This document shows, piece by piece, positions 1 through 6,916 of a stretch of DNA of 17,818 nucleotides. The DNA lies in the NCBI GenBank assembly GCA_021819255.1, contig JAKART010000006.1, forward strand, positions 1 to 17,818. Reading direction: 5' to 3'. The notes beneath the pieces are model-generated. The model saw only the letters and a list, made by a program, of their open reading frames with translations, was not told the origin of the DNA and ran no database searches. The DNA comes from Acidobacteriota bacterium (GTDB lineage: Bacteria > Acidobacteriota > Terriglobia > Terriglobales > Acidobacteriaceae). A program made the position numbers and the translations under genes. Within the stretch, counting starts at the first letter, position 1. Each line of letters opens with the position of its first letter.

Positions 1-291
1 CTGCTCACCTTGCCTGAGCGAAGCTTGCTGTTTCACCGTTCTCAATTCATATCGAGATCAACCCCAGCCCGCGACAAAAAAATCGCATCGACCCGACTGC
101 ATTGGCTCACTCCGCATTCCGATCTTCACAACACCGGTGAGAGGCGTGCTTCTATCCTTTGCTTCCCTTCGGTGGCCGTATCCGCGCGGTAAATCCAGGA
201 GCGCACTGTCAGACGCCCTCGCACGGATCGATGTTCTCCGTCGTCATCTTGGGATACGGAACCGACGGCACGCTTTCTTCACCTGCCGGCT
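1..291. other. Region downstream of carA with no recognisable gene
   Basis: No reading frame on either strand here resembles a protein I recognise, and there is no convincing RNA gene or strong hairpin followed by a T-run after the carA stop codon. carB, a common neighbour of carA, is not visible within this stretch; it may lie beyond the window edge or elsewhere in the genome. Confidence 0.5.
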
Positions 292-1434
292 TCACTTTTT
301 CCATTGCTCCATCATCTTCCGGAAATCCCGAAACAGATAATGCGAGTCGTGTGGGCCGGGGCTGGCCTCCGGGTGATACTGCACGCTGAACATCGGATCC
401 GTCTTATGCCGCAGCCCGGCCAGCGTATTGTCATTCAGGTTGATGTGGGTCTGGACCACATCAGCGGGCAGACTCTCGGGATCCACATTGAAGTTGTGAT
501 TCTGCGCCGTGATCTCCACCTTGCCGGTCTCCAGGTTCTTGATGGGGTGGTTGCCGCCGTGGTGCCCGAACTTCAACTTGTAGGTCTTTCCTCCCAGCGC
601 GATGCCAAAGACCTGGTGCCCCAGGCAGATTCCGAACATCGGCACCTTGCCCTTCAGCTCCCGTACGTTCTGCACCGCATACTGTAGCGGCTCCGGATCT
701 CCGGGACCATTGGAGAAGAAAACTCCATCGGGAGCCATGGCCATCACATCCCTGGCGCCGGTCGTTGCCGGAACCACCGTCACCCGGCAGTTCTCCCGGG
801 CCAGCATGCGCAGGATATTCTGCTTGATGCCAAAGTCATAAGCCACCACATGCAAGACGGCCTTCAAACCGGCTTCTTCATCTGCTTCCGGCAGCAGCTT
901 GTCGCCGGTCTCATTCTTCGGCTCACTCTGATCCCACACATAGGGCTTTGCCGTGGTCACCACACTGGCCAGGTCTGTACCTTCCATCTTCTTGTGCGCC
1001 CTCGCCTTGGCCACCAGAGCATCGGCGTCCTCCACGGCGGTTGAAATCACCCCGCGCAGGCACCCTTTCTCACGCAGATGCCGAACCACTGCCCGGGTAT
1101 CAATTTCGGAGATCACCGGCACGCCGTTTCGTTCCAGATATTCGTCGGCTACCTCGGTCGCTCGCCAGTTCGAGCTCACCAGGGAGAACTCCCGAACCAC
1201 CAACCCTTCAATGTAGGGCCGCACGGACTCCGCATCGCTTGGCGAAGTTCCGTAATTTCCCACATGAGGTGCGGTCAGAACCACAATCTGACCAGAATAG
1301 GAAGGGTCGGTGAAGATCTCCTGATAGCCGGTCATGGAGGTGTTGAAAACCACCTCACCGACACGCTCGCAGAACGATCCGTGTGCCTTACCCCTGAACA
1401 GGCGCCCGTCTTCGAGGGCGAGAACCGCTTGCAT
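292..1434 (-). CDS. carA: Carbamoyl-phosphate synthase small subunit (glutamine amidotransferase)
   Basis: CarA hydrolyses glutamine and channels ammonia to the large subunit CarB, which makes carbamoyl phosphate for pyrimidine and arginine synthesis in the cytosol. The 380-residue length is normal for the family. The N-terminal half is the CPSase small-chain domain ([21 protein letters not shown] near residues 29-49). The C-terminal half is a class I glutamine amidotransferase: GICLGHQ carries the nucleophile Cys270, and [12 protein letters not shown] carries His354 and Glu356, so the triad is complete. The ATG is preceded on the minus strand by GGGAGAGGGT, a strong ribosome-binding site immediately upstream, which fixes the start. 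The Rieske gene upstream on the same strand is separated by about 250 nt, so carA probably has its own promoter. I see no truncation or other abnormality. Confidence 0.97.
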   Translation of the reverse strand: MQAVLALEDGRLFRGKAHGSFCERVGEVVFNTSMTGYQEIFTDPSYSGQIVVLTAPHVGNYGTSPSDAESVRPYIEGLVVREFSLVSSNWRATEVADEYLERNGVPVISEIDTRAVVRHLREKGCLRGVISTAVEDADALVAKARAHKKMEGTDLASVVTTAKPYVWDQSEPKNETGDKLLPEADEEAGLKAVLHVVAYDFGIKQNILRMLARENCRVTVVPATTGARDVMAMAPDGVFFSNGPGDPEPLQYAVQNVRELKGKVPMFGICLGHQVFGIALGGKTYKLKFGHHGGNHPIKNLETGKVEITAQNHNFNVDPESLPADVVQTHINLNDNTLAGLRHKTDPMFSVQYHPEASPGPHDSHYLFRDFRKMMEQWKK

Positions 1435-1565
1435 ACCCTCTCCCTTATGCTGAGATTGATCGTTCGCCCCGTGTACGGCAAGTTAGCGAGAGGATCACTT
1501 GATTCTATCAGCACTCGCTTTCAAAGTCACCCGGAGCGAGAGTTCCGATTCCTTCACGCCATCAA

Positions 1566-1615
1566 GCCAAGCAGCCGGATACGCCTGCGAGCCAAGCGGC
1601 CGGATACGCCTGCGA
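1566..1615. repeat. 25-bp tandem duplication
   Basis: Two adjacent 25-bp units, at 1566-1590 and 1591-1615, differ at a single base (GCCAAGCAGCCGG versus GCCAAGCGGCCGG, both followed by ATACGCCTGCGA). They lie in the gap between the Rieske gene stop and the carA start. The copy looks like a recent local duplication; no function is apparent. Confidence 0.85.
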
Positions 1616-1681
1616 ACTCCCTCGTTTCCTCGCCACCAGGGCAAACAGGAGCGCAGGTCACCGCCGAGCGATGTGTTCCCA

Positions 1682-2008
1682 TCATTCGGCCGACTCCTGC
1701 GGTATCTCCACCCATAGATCTTCTTCCACCCGCTTCACCGGATAGACCGCGACACGCCCCTTGGCCGGCGCAACCGCCTCCCCGGAGTTCAGATCGAACG
1801 CCCAGGCGTGCCATGGGCAAACCACCGCGCCTCCCTCAATCCAGCCTCCGCCCAGCGGCCCTTGCCGGTGAGGGCAGACGTTGCCCAGCGCAGCATATCT
1901 TCCCTCGACATGCGCCAGGCAGATGGGCACTCCCTTTGCGTCCGCCTCCGTCACTTGATCCTGTTCCGGAGCCTCTGCCAGGCTACACAGCCGAACCCAT
2001 TCACCCAC
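1682..2008 (-). CDS. Rieske [2Fe-2S] ferredoxin-like protein (NirD/BphF-type)
   Basis: A small soluble electron carrier or redox subunit of the Rieske superfamily. The two cluster-binding boxes are visible: CPHRQGPL, and 20-odd residues later CPWHAW, giving the CxH...CxxH ligand set; they are followed by FDLNSGEAV and a short VYPVKRVEEDLWVEIP strand region typical of NirD-like domains. I chose the GTG at 2008 because GGGAGAGG lies just upstream and the product (108 aa, beginning VGEWVRLCSLAEAPE) then matches a stand-alone Rieske domain. The reading frame stays open further upstream, to an ATG at 2242, but that stretch (Trp/Cys/Arg-rich) does not look like protein and reaches into the divergent gene's 5' end. 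No oxygenase or reductase partner gene is adjacent, so its redox partner is unknown. Confidence 0.9.
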   Translation of the reverse strand: MGEWVRLCSLAEAPEQDQVTEADAKGVPICLAHVEGRYAALGNVCPHRQGPLGGGWIEGGAVVCPWHAWAFDLNSGEAVAPAKGRVAVYPVKRVEEDLWVEIPQESAE

Positions 2009-2166
2009 GTCCCTCTCCCGATGTTTCTCTTCGTTGTTCAGCTTCCATCTTCTCAGCCTTCGGTTCGGCTTGAACCCTTCCGGCAGCGACTCCGATGGCA
2101 GATCCTGTTGACTCTCTGCATCCGCGGCCGCTCGCCGTGAGATGCTGGAGGTGAACTCGAAGAACC

Positions 2167-3039
2167 ATGCCTGCCCACTCCAAGCCGGCCCGCAGCAGAT
2201 CCTCGGCGACCACGCCGGCCAAGGCTCCGCGGATGCAACCACGCTATCACCCCGGCGCCCCGCCCGGCAGCGGGCCCACAGAGATGATTCCCCTCGTCGA
2301 ACTTGGTTGGATTCTGAAGGCGCTCGCCGCTGTCTTCCTCGCCGCCTTCCTCTGTGCCTACGCTACCATCTGCATCATCTTTTCGCGTACCCAGTGGCAG
2401 CTTGTTCTGCACCCATCCCGCAGCATTGCCGGCACCCCGGCATCCTTCCATCTGCCGTTCACTCCAGTTCAGTTCGGCGTGGATCGCTCCGGCCTTCCCC
2501 AGCTTGCCGGCTGGTGGATTCCGGCCCAATCCGGAACGCTGCGCAGCGCTTTGATCCTGCACTCCGGCGACGGCTCCAGCGCTGACGCTCTTCCAGCCGC
2601 GCGGCTGCTGCATCAGGAGAACCTCAATGTTCTGCTCTTCGACTATCGCGGATATGGCCGCTCCGGCGGAGTTCACCCCACGGAGACCACCATGGAAGCC
2701 GACGCGGAGACCGCGCTCGCCTATCTCATCTCCACGCGCTCCATCCCGCCATCCTCCATCGTTGTCTATGGCCTTGGGCTGGGGGCATCCCTGGCGGTTC
2801 ATCTCTGCGCGGAAAACCCCGCCTTGCCGGCGCTCATCCTTCAATCGCCTGACGGGGACACGGCGGAACGGGTTCGCCGGGATCCTCGCTCCAGACTCGT
2901 TCCCTTCCGGCAGATCTTCAATGAACCGTTTCCTCTTTCCGGCCCGCTGCATCACCTCTCCACTCCCAGCTTGATTCTCAACCACCCACCCGGCCCGGCA
3001 GATCTTGCCGGCTTCCTCTCGGCTCACCTCCGTCCTTAG
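2167..3039 (+). CDS. Membrane-anchored alpha/beta-hydrolase-fold protein lacking the nucleophile
   Basis: Residues about 41-72 (IPLVELGWILKALAAVFLAA onward) form one hydrophobic membrane segment, followed by a fold resembling Bem46/ABHD13-type hydrolases: LLFDYRGYGRSGG (residues 156-168) and a nucleophile-elbow region VVYGLGLGASLA (199-210). In active members the elbow reads GxSxG; here the serine position is glycine (GLGLG). The protein also stops about 20 residues after the last predicted strand, with no room for the usual C-terminal catalytic histidine. It is therefore probably non-catalytic, or an eroded gene. The start is uncertain: ATG 2167 has GGAGGTGA 12 nt upstream and GC-rich third positions after it; ATG 2284 would place the membrane segment right at the N-terminus (251 aa). 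It is divergent from the Rieske gene, with about 160 nt between. Confidence 0.8.
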   Translation: MPAHSKPARSRSSATTPAKAPRMQPRYHPGAPPGSGPTEMIPLVELGWILKALAAVFLAAFLCAYATICIIFSRTQWQLVLHPSRSIAGTPASFHLPFTPVQFGVDRSGLPQLAGWWIPAQSGTLRSALILHSGDGSSADALPAARLLHQENLNVLLFDYRGYGRSGGVHPTETTMEADAETALAYLISTRSIPPSSIVVYGLGLGASLAVHLCAENPALPALILQSPDGDTAERVRRDPRSRLVPFRQIFNEPFPLSGPLHHLSTPSLILNHPPGPADLAGFLSAHLRP

Positions 3040-3371
3040 AGATGCATCCCGTCTCCTATGCTCCAGGCGGCGCCGGAGGCCGGAAGGGTCGCAGCGAACT
3101 CGGACCAAAGAAAACGCTCTGTGGGGTGAGGGATGAGAAGCGGCGCCCACACCCGCCCTGCGAAAAGTCCAACCATCCATGTCATCATTCGTATGGCCGG
3201 CCGCGCGTGCCGATCGCTGAACAGCGCGCCGACCGCAAGTACAAATACGGCCGGAGAAGAATATCTCCGCCGATCACTTGACCTTGCCCAAAGGGCGATC
3301 AAGCCGCCGGCCCCGATCCTCTGCCACGCTCCCCGCCTGGACAGCTTCCGGCGGAGCCATTCGCCGCTCAC
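3036..3371 (-). CDS. Possible small membrane protein, unrecognised
   Basis: A 111-codon frame starting at GTG 3371, with GGTGGAGATCG just upstream as a plausible ribosome-binding site. It ends tail-to-tail with the hydrolase-fold gene, overlapping its last 4 nt. Two moderately hydrophobic stretches can be seen (SSPAVFVLAVGALF and IRMMTWMVGLFAGRVWAPLL). I do not recognise any family. Codon choice is mixed, with several AGG, ATA and GTA codons unlike the neighbours, so this could equally be non-coding DNA or a decayed gene. The rest of the 3040-3570 stretch holds no better candidate. Confidence 0.25.
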   Translation of the reverse strand: MSGEWLRRKLSRRGAWQRIGAGGLIALWARSSDRRRYSSPAVFVLAVGALFSDRHARPAIRMMTWMVGLFAGRVWAPLLIPHPTERFLWSEFAATLPASGAAWSIGDGMHL

Positions 3372-3444
3372 CGATCTCCACCGGGAAGAGTCTGGTTTTG
3401 ATTCAATGACGGTCAGCGCCGGATGGCGAGCTGGGCTGTATCAT

Positions 3445-3468
3445 CAGGGAACGGAGCAGGGAACGGAG
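3445..3468. repeat. 12-bp tandem duplication
   Basis: CAGGGAACGGAG occurs twice head to tail, perfectly, in the gap before the CCPKC protein gene. No function is evident. Confidence 0.8.
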
Positions 3469-3570
3469 CCTTGGAGCAAACCTTTTTTCGACGATCCAAG
3501 CCGCGCTGGCGACGCTTGAGGATTCGGGGATCCGGGTTTGCTTTCTCTGCGCTTCGACTCGATATCGTTG

Positions 3571-3900
3571 ATGATCATCGCCGCCATTCGTTCCGGGACG
3601 GACCCAGCCGCGCCGCTTCCGCCGGCGACCTTTCATCGCTGGCTGGAAGAGCCCCTCTGCTGCCCGAAGTGCGAGGCCGCCTACAACCTCGTCCTGGATT
3701 ATGACCACGCCATCAGCCGTCATTTTCTCAACGACTCTCGCCGCCATCTCCAGATGCTGCGGAAGGCGATCATGCTCGGCCACGCGGGTAGTCATGCCAT
3801 CTCTCACTTTGAAACCAATGGCGTCGCCGTCACTGCGTTCGCCACGCCCAGACCCGAACCCGGCTGGTCGATGCAGCCGCTCACCCGGCGCATCCAGTAG
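3571..3900 (+). CDS. Small conserved hypothetical protein with a CCPKC motif
   Basis: A 109-residue protein. The core RWLEEPLCCPKCEAAYNL (about residues 23-40) has a CxxC metal-type motif, and it continues into a helical, His-rich section (RRHLQMLRKAIMLGHAGSH, then ISHFETNGV). I believe similar small proteins occur in Acidobacteriota, but that is memory, not a search. A single CxxC is visible, so a metal would need His ligands or dimerisation. The start is uncertain: ATG 3571 gives MIIAAIRSG; an in-frame TTG at 3538, with GGGGA upstream, would add 11 residues. It precedes rimO by about 90 nt on the same strand. Function unknown. Confidence 0.65.
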   Translation: MIIAAIRSGTDPAAPLPPATFHRWLEEPLCCPKCEAAYNLVLDYDHAISRHFLNDSRRHLQMLRKAIMLGHAGSHAISHFETNGVAVTAFATPRPEPGWSMQPLTRRIQ

Positions 3901-3973
3901 GCCTCCGCGCCACCTGGCCCGGTTTCCAATGCGACCCATCCGGCCGCACCTCTAAAACCAGCGTAAAACATGA

Positions 3974-3979
3974 TAAAAT
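3974..3979 (+). promoter_or_regulatory. Candidate -10 element of rimO (leaderless-type spacing)
   Basis: TAAAAT ends 8 nt before the rimO GTG, in a locally AT-rich patch. Transcription starting about 7 nt after it would begin at or next to the start codon. No good -35 box is visible. An AAGG just before the GTG could also act as a weak ribosome-binding site, so the leaderless reading is not exclusive. Confidence 0.45.
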
Positions 3980-3987
3980 AAGGTGTT

Positions 3988-5730
3988 GTGACCATCTCCA
4001 CCACACTCTCCCTGGCTCCCTCGGAGGCCTGGACCGAAGCGGAGCCGAGAAGCCCAAAGGTCGGCGTCGTCTCTCTTGGTTGCCCCAAGAACCTGGTGGA
4101 CTCCGAGGTGATGATGGGGCTGTTGGATCGCGGCGGAGCCCGCATCACCCCCCACGCGGAAGACGCCGACATTCTGGTGGTCAACACCTGCTCCTTCATT
4201 GATTCCGCCAAGCAGGAGTCTGTGGACGCCATCCTCGAGATGGCGCAGCACAAAGTCTCCCGGGGAGGCCGTGCCCAGCGGCTCATCGTAGCCGGCTGCC
4301 TTGTGGAGCGGTATCGCGATGAGATCCAAGCCAACATCCCGGAAGTGGACGCTGTCGTGGGCACCGATGAGTTGGAGTCCATCCTTCAAGCCGCCGGACT
4401 CGCTCGCCCGACAGCCAATCCCCTCTTCCCCATCCTTGCCAACGGCTCCTCTGAGCCGGTTCGGATCGAGCGCCACGCCAGTTCCGTGTTGCAGCACTCC
4501 CATCCCCGCGCGTCTAGTCCGCAACTCCTGTACGAAGCGGCTGCTCCCAAAACGAAACCCACCTCCGGGACCCGTCGCTCGGCCCGATCCCGCCCTGAGG
4601 GGGAGCTGCGCGAGCAGCAAGGGCGCTTCTCGCGCCAGGCGTGGGACGGCGCAGCCTCCGCGCTGCCCACTTATCTCTACTCAGAGCAGACGCCCCGCAT
4701 CCTCTCCACGCCGCGCGCCTCAGCCTACATCAAGATTGCCGAGGGCTGTGATCACCCGTGCAGCTTCTGCATCATTCCGCAGTTGCGCGGCAAGTTCCGC
4801 TCTCGTCCCCTGGCCAGCATCATCGCAGAGGCTCAGTCTTTGATCGCTCAGGGCGTCCGAGAGATCACCCTGATCGGCCAGGACACTACCTGTTACGGAG
4901 AAGATCTGCCGCCCAGCCTTCCGCTGCATCCAGGCGCAGACGACGGCTCTGGCGCCACTGCCGATGGATCTTCCGCCGCGTCCCTGGCGCCCGGGGATCC
5001 CGCTGCGGCCAGCTTGAGACGCCCGGATCTGGCCGATCTTCTGGAGGCCCTGGCTTCTTTGCCCGGCCTCAAGTGGCTGCGCTTCCTCTACGCCTACCCC
5101 AACAAAATCACCCCGCGCCTGCTCAAGGCCATCGCTCGTCATGACAACATCGCGAAGTACTTGGACGTGCCTCTGCAGCACGCTTCCTCTGCGGTTTTGA
5201 AGCGCATGAAGCGCGGCGGCAGCGCGGAGAGATTTCTCCAGATGATCTCTCAAGCCAGAGCCATCGTCCCGAATCTGGTTCTGCGCACCAGCTTTATCGT
5301 CGGCTTCCCCGGCGAAACCGAAGCCGAGTTCCGGGAACTCTGTTCTTTTGTGGAAGCCGCTCAGATCGATTGGCTGGGAGTCTTCAGCTATTCGGACGAG
5401 GAGGGCGCCGGCGCCTTCGCCCTCGAAGACAAAGTGCCGAAGCGCACCATGGAATCCCGCCGCCGCAAGCTCATGAAGCTGCAACAAAGCATCAGCAAGC
5501 GTGCCCGCAAACGTTGGATTGGCCGCGAACTCGAGATCCTGGTGGAGGGGGAAAGCGATGAGACCGAACTGCTTTGGCAGGCACGCTCGCTCGAACAGGC
5601 CCCCGAGATCGACGGCAAGATCCTTATCAATGACTTTGGCCCTCATGAGAGCCTCACCCCTGGAAGCTTTCACCGCGCCCAAATTACCGCCTCGCACGAC
5701 TTCGACCTGGTCGCAACGATCCTCGACTAG
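3988..5730 (+). CDS. rimO: Ribosomal protein S12 methylthiotransferase RimO, with two insertions
   Basis: RimO is a radical-SAM enzyme that adds a methylthio group to a conserved aspartate of ribosomal protein S12. The N-terminal MTTase domain has the three cluster cysteines (Cys32 in LGCPKN, Cys68 in NTCSF, Cys104 in AGCL). The radical-SAM motif CDHPCSFC supplies Cys254, Cys258 and Cys261. The later motifs YPNKITPRLL, LDVPLQHAS and RTSFIVGFPGET are intact, and the C-terminus (about 510-580) looks like a TRAM domain. At 580 residues it is about 140 longer than typical RimO (about 440). The extra length falls in two low-complexity Ala/Ser/Pro/Arg-rich inserts: about 138-235, between the MTTase and SAM cores, and about 306-346, inside the SAM domain after CYGEDL. 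The reading frame is open through both, so these are insertions, not frameshifts. It starts at a GTG; its stop codon lies inside the left arm of the palindrome that follows. Confidence 0.96.
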   Translation: MTISTTLSLAPSEAWTEAEPRSPKVGVVSLGCPKNLVDSEVMMGLLDRGGARITPHAEDADILVVNTCSFIDSAKQESVDAILEMAQHKVSRGGRAQRLIVAGCLVERYRDEIQANIPEVDAVVGTDELESILQAAGLARPTANPLFPILANGSSEPVRIERHASSVLQHSHPRASSPQLLYEAAAPKTKPTSGTRRSARSRPEGELREQQGRFSRQAWDGAASALPTYLYSEQTPRILSTPRASAYIKIAEGCDHPCSFCIIPQLRGKFRSRPLASIIAEAQSLIAQGVREITLIGQDTTCYGEDLPPSLPLHPGADDGSGATADGSSAASLAPGDPAAASLRRPDLADLLEALASLPGLKWLRFLYAYPNKITPRLLKAIARHDNIAKYLDVPLQHASSAVLKRMKRGGSAERFLQMISQARAIVPNLVLRTSFIVGFPGETEAEFRELCSFVEAAQIDWLGVFSYSDEEGAGAFALEDKVPKRTMESRRRKLMKLQQSISKRARKRWIGRELEILVEGESDETELLWQARSLEQAPEIDGKILINDFGPHESLTPGSFHRAQITASHDFDLVATILD

Positions 5731-5844
5731 ACCATTTTCCCTGAAGGTGTAAGCAAGGGGAACGACTCCTGTGGGCGTTTTCCTCAATGAAAACGCCACG
5801 GAACGCCCGCTTCCGTACACCCATCATCAGGGAAAATGGTCTAG
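5727..5844. repeat. 118-bp nested palindrome (MITE/REP-like) after rimO
   Basis: Perfect 18-bp inverted arms, CTAGACCATTTTCCCTGA at 5727-5744 and its complement at 5827-5844, enclose a second hairpin with a 9-bp stem (GGCGTTTTC 5774-5782, GAAAACGCC 5789-5797) and a 6-nt loop. The sequences between outer and inner stems are partly complementary too (GGTGTA-like and GGGTGTAC-like blocks), so the whole element can fold into one long hairpin. The TAG of rimO is part of the left arm. It could be a small non-autonomous mobile element or a REP-type dispersed palindrome, and it may also end transcription of rimO. It has no T-run typical of an intrinsic terminator. Confidence 0.85.
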
Positions 5845-5968
5845 ATCCGGTGCTTCCCTGACCGGACTCGCAGCAGCCAAGCCTGTCTACTCCTGCGACC
5901 CCTTGGCTTTGAGAACCTTGCGCAGAGCCAGCTCTCACCTCACTCTTGAATCAACAGCCGCCAAGCCC

Positions 5969-6160
5969 ATGACCATCGCCAAAATCCTCCGTTGCCCGAT
6001 CTGCCGCAAAGAGGTCGCCCTGGATAGCCCGGATGCGCCGTTCTGCTCCGACCGCTGCCGCACCATCGATCTGGGAAAATGGGCCTCGGGAGACTATCGA
6101 ATCTCCTCGCCCATTCTCGACCCCGATCGAGCGGAAGACATCGAGGACTCTCCGCAGTAG
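5969..6160 (+). CDS. yacG: DNA gyrase inhibitor / zinc-binding protein YacG
   Basis: A 63-residue zinc-ribbon protein. Four cysteines are placed as in the family: Cys9 and Cys12 (RCPIC), Cys26 and Cys30 (FCSDRC), followed by the hallmark RTIDLGKWASGDYRI. E. coli YacG binds GyrB and inhibits gyrase; the same role here is by family membership. The acidic C-terminal tail (DPDRAEDIEDSPQ) is typical. The start at ATG 5969 gives MTIAKILRCPIC; the frame is open upstream back into the palindrome, but that part encodes no plausible protein. No clear ribosome-binding site precedes it. It lies about 125 nt after the palindrome. Confidence 0.93.
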   Translation: MTIAKILRCPICRKEVALDSPDAPFCSDRCRTIDLGKWASGDYRISSPILDPDRAEDIEDSPQ

Positions 6161-6188
6161 CCTCCGTCAGTTCCACGGATGCGAACTT

Positions 6189-6256
6189 GAACCTGGCCTG
6201 GGCTGGAACCTGGTCTGGACTGGAACCTGGTCTGGGCTGGAACCTGGCCTGAGACA
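6189..6256. repeat. Four tandem 17-bp repeats
   Basis: Units begin at 6189, 6206, 6223 and 6240, each starting GAACCTGG; the first reads GAACCTGGCCTGGGCTG and copies two to four differ at a few positions (C/T after CCTGG; the last unit ends GAGACA). The array lies in the 210-nt gap between yacG and pgpA. The unit length is not a multiple of three and no frame through it looks like protein. Confidence 0.9.
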
Positions 6257-6357
6257 GAGGCTCCCTCGTCCTTGCTTCGAGCACGCAGTACCCTGTTCAG
6301 CCTTGACTGCGAGGCCGATGCGGATCGCTGCGCAAAGGCTCTCTCGATCGAAGCTCG

Positions 6358-6363
6358 TACAAT
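6358..6363 (+). promoter_or_regulatory. Candidate -10 element of pgpA (leaderless-type spacing)
   Basis: TACAAT, a 5/6 match to TATAAT, ends 6 nt before the pgpA ATG (CTCCAA lies between). There is no Shine-Dalgarno-like sequence, so transcription would begin at the start codon. No clear -35 box is seen. Confidence 0.55.
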
Positions 6364-6369
6364 CTCCAA

Positions 6370-6861
6370 ATGGCCACATCAAAGACTCGCTGGGCCTGGA
6401 CCCTCGCCACCTTTTTCGGAACAGGCTATCTTGCGCCGGGACCCGGCACCTACGGCTCGGTTGCGGCGGTCCTGCTCTGGTACGCCGCTGCCCACATTCT
6501 TGCTGCAACCCCGGCCAGCCTGGCCGTGGCGACTTTGGCGGCGGCGATCATGGTCACCGCGATCGGCGTTCCCGCCTCCACTCGCACCGCGCGCGAGGCT
6601 GGACGCAAAGACCCCGGCTTTGTCGTGATCGATGAAGTGGCTGGTCAACTCTTCGCTCTCATCCTTCTGCCGCCCGACTGGAAGCATGCCCTGCTGGCGC
6701 TGGTTCTCTTTCGACTCTTCGATATCACCAAGCCGTGGCCCATCCACCGCCTGGAGGCTCTCCCTGAAGGCATGGGCATCATGCTGGACGACGTCGCAGC
6801 CGGCCTGCTTGCTTTCGTCTGTGGAGCAGGCATTCAGCACCTCGGGCCACATATCCACTGA
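6370..6861 (+). CDS. pgpA: Phosphatidylglycerophosphatase A
   Basis: PgpA dephosphorylates phosphatidylglycerol phosphate to phosphatidylglycerol at the inner membrane. The 163-residue protein shows the family motifs in order: FFGTGYLAPGPGTYGS (15-30), DPGFVVIDEVAGQ (81-93), FRLFDITKPWPI (114-125) and GIMLDDVAAG (136-145), the Asp/Glu-rich ones being the likely metal and phosphate site. Hydrophobic segments around 31-66, 92-116 and the C-terminal end fit an integral membrane protein. Length is normal. It stands downstream of yacG on the same strand and upstream of plsY-gpsA, which serve the same lipid pathway. Confidence 0.95.
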   Translation: MATSKTRWAWTLATFFGTGYLAPGPGTYGSVAAVLLWYAAAHILAATPASLAVATLAAAIMVTAIGVPASTRTAREAGRKDPGFVVIDEVAGQLFALILLPPDWKHALLALVLFRLFDITKPWPIHRLEALPEGMGIMLDDVAAGLLAFVCGAGIQHLGPHIH

Positions 6862-6916
6862 ACCCTGCCGCCGTCCATTTGCATCCCCGCTCCACCACGC
6901 ATACCCTAACCATCAA

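Noticed and set aside
2053..3180. 375-codon minus-strand frame opposite the hydrolase-fold gene
   Set aside because: Low-complexity Gly/Arg/Ala sequence with no motif; the plus-strand product shows a real fold and membrane segment.
3403..3939. 178-codon minus-strand frame opposite the CCPKC protein
   Set aside because: No motif and Arg/Gly-rich; the plus-strand reading has a convincing CxxC core.
4720..5820. 366-codon minus-strand frame opposite rimO
   Set aside because: Shadow of rimO; the sense strand carries all RimO motifs.
5771..5968. 66-codon N-terminal extension of yacG through the palindrome
   Set aside because: YacG proteins are about 60-70 residues and start just before the CPxC motif; the extension is repeat-derived.
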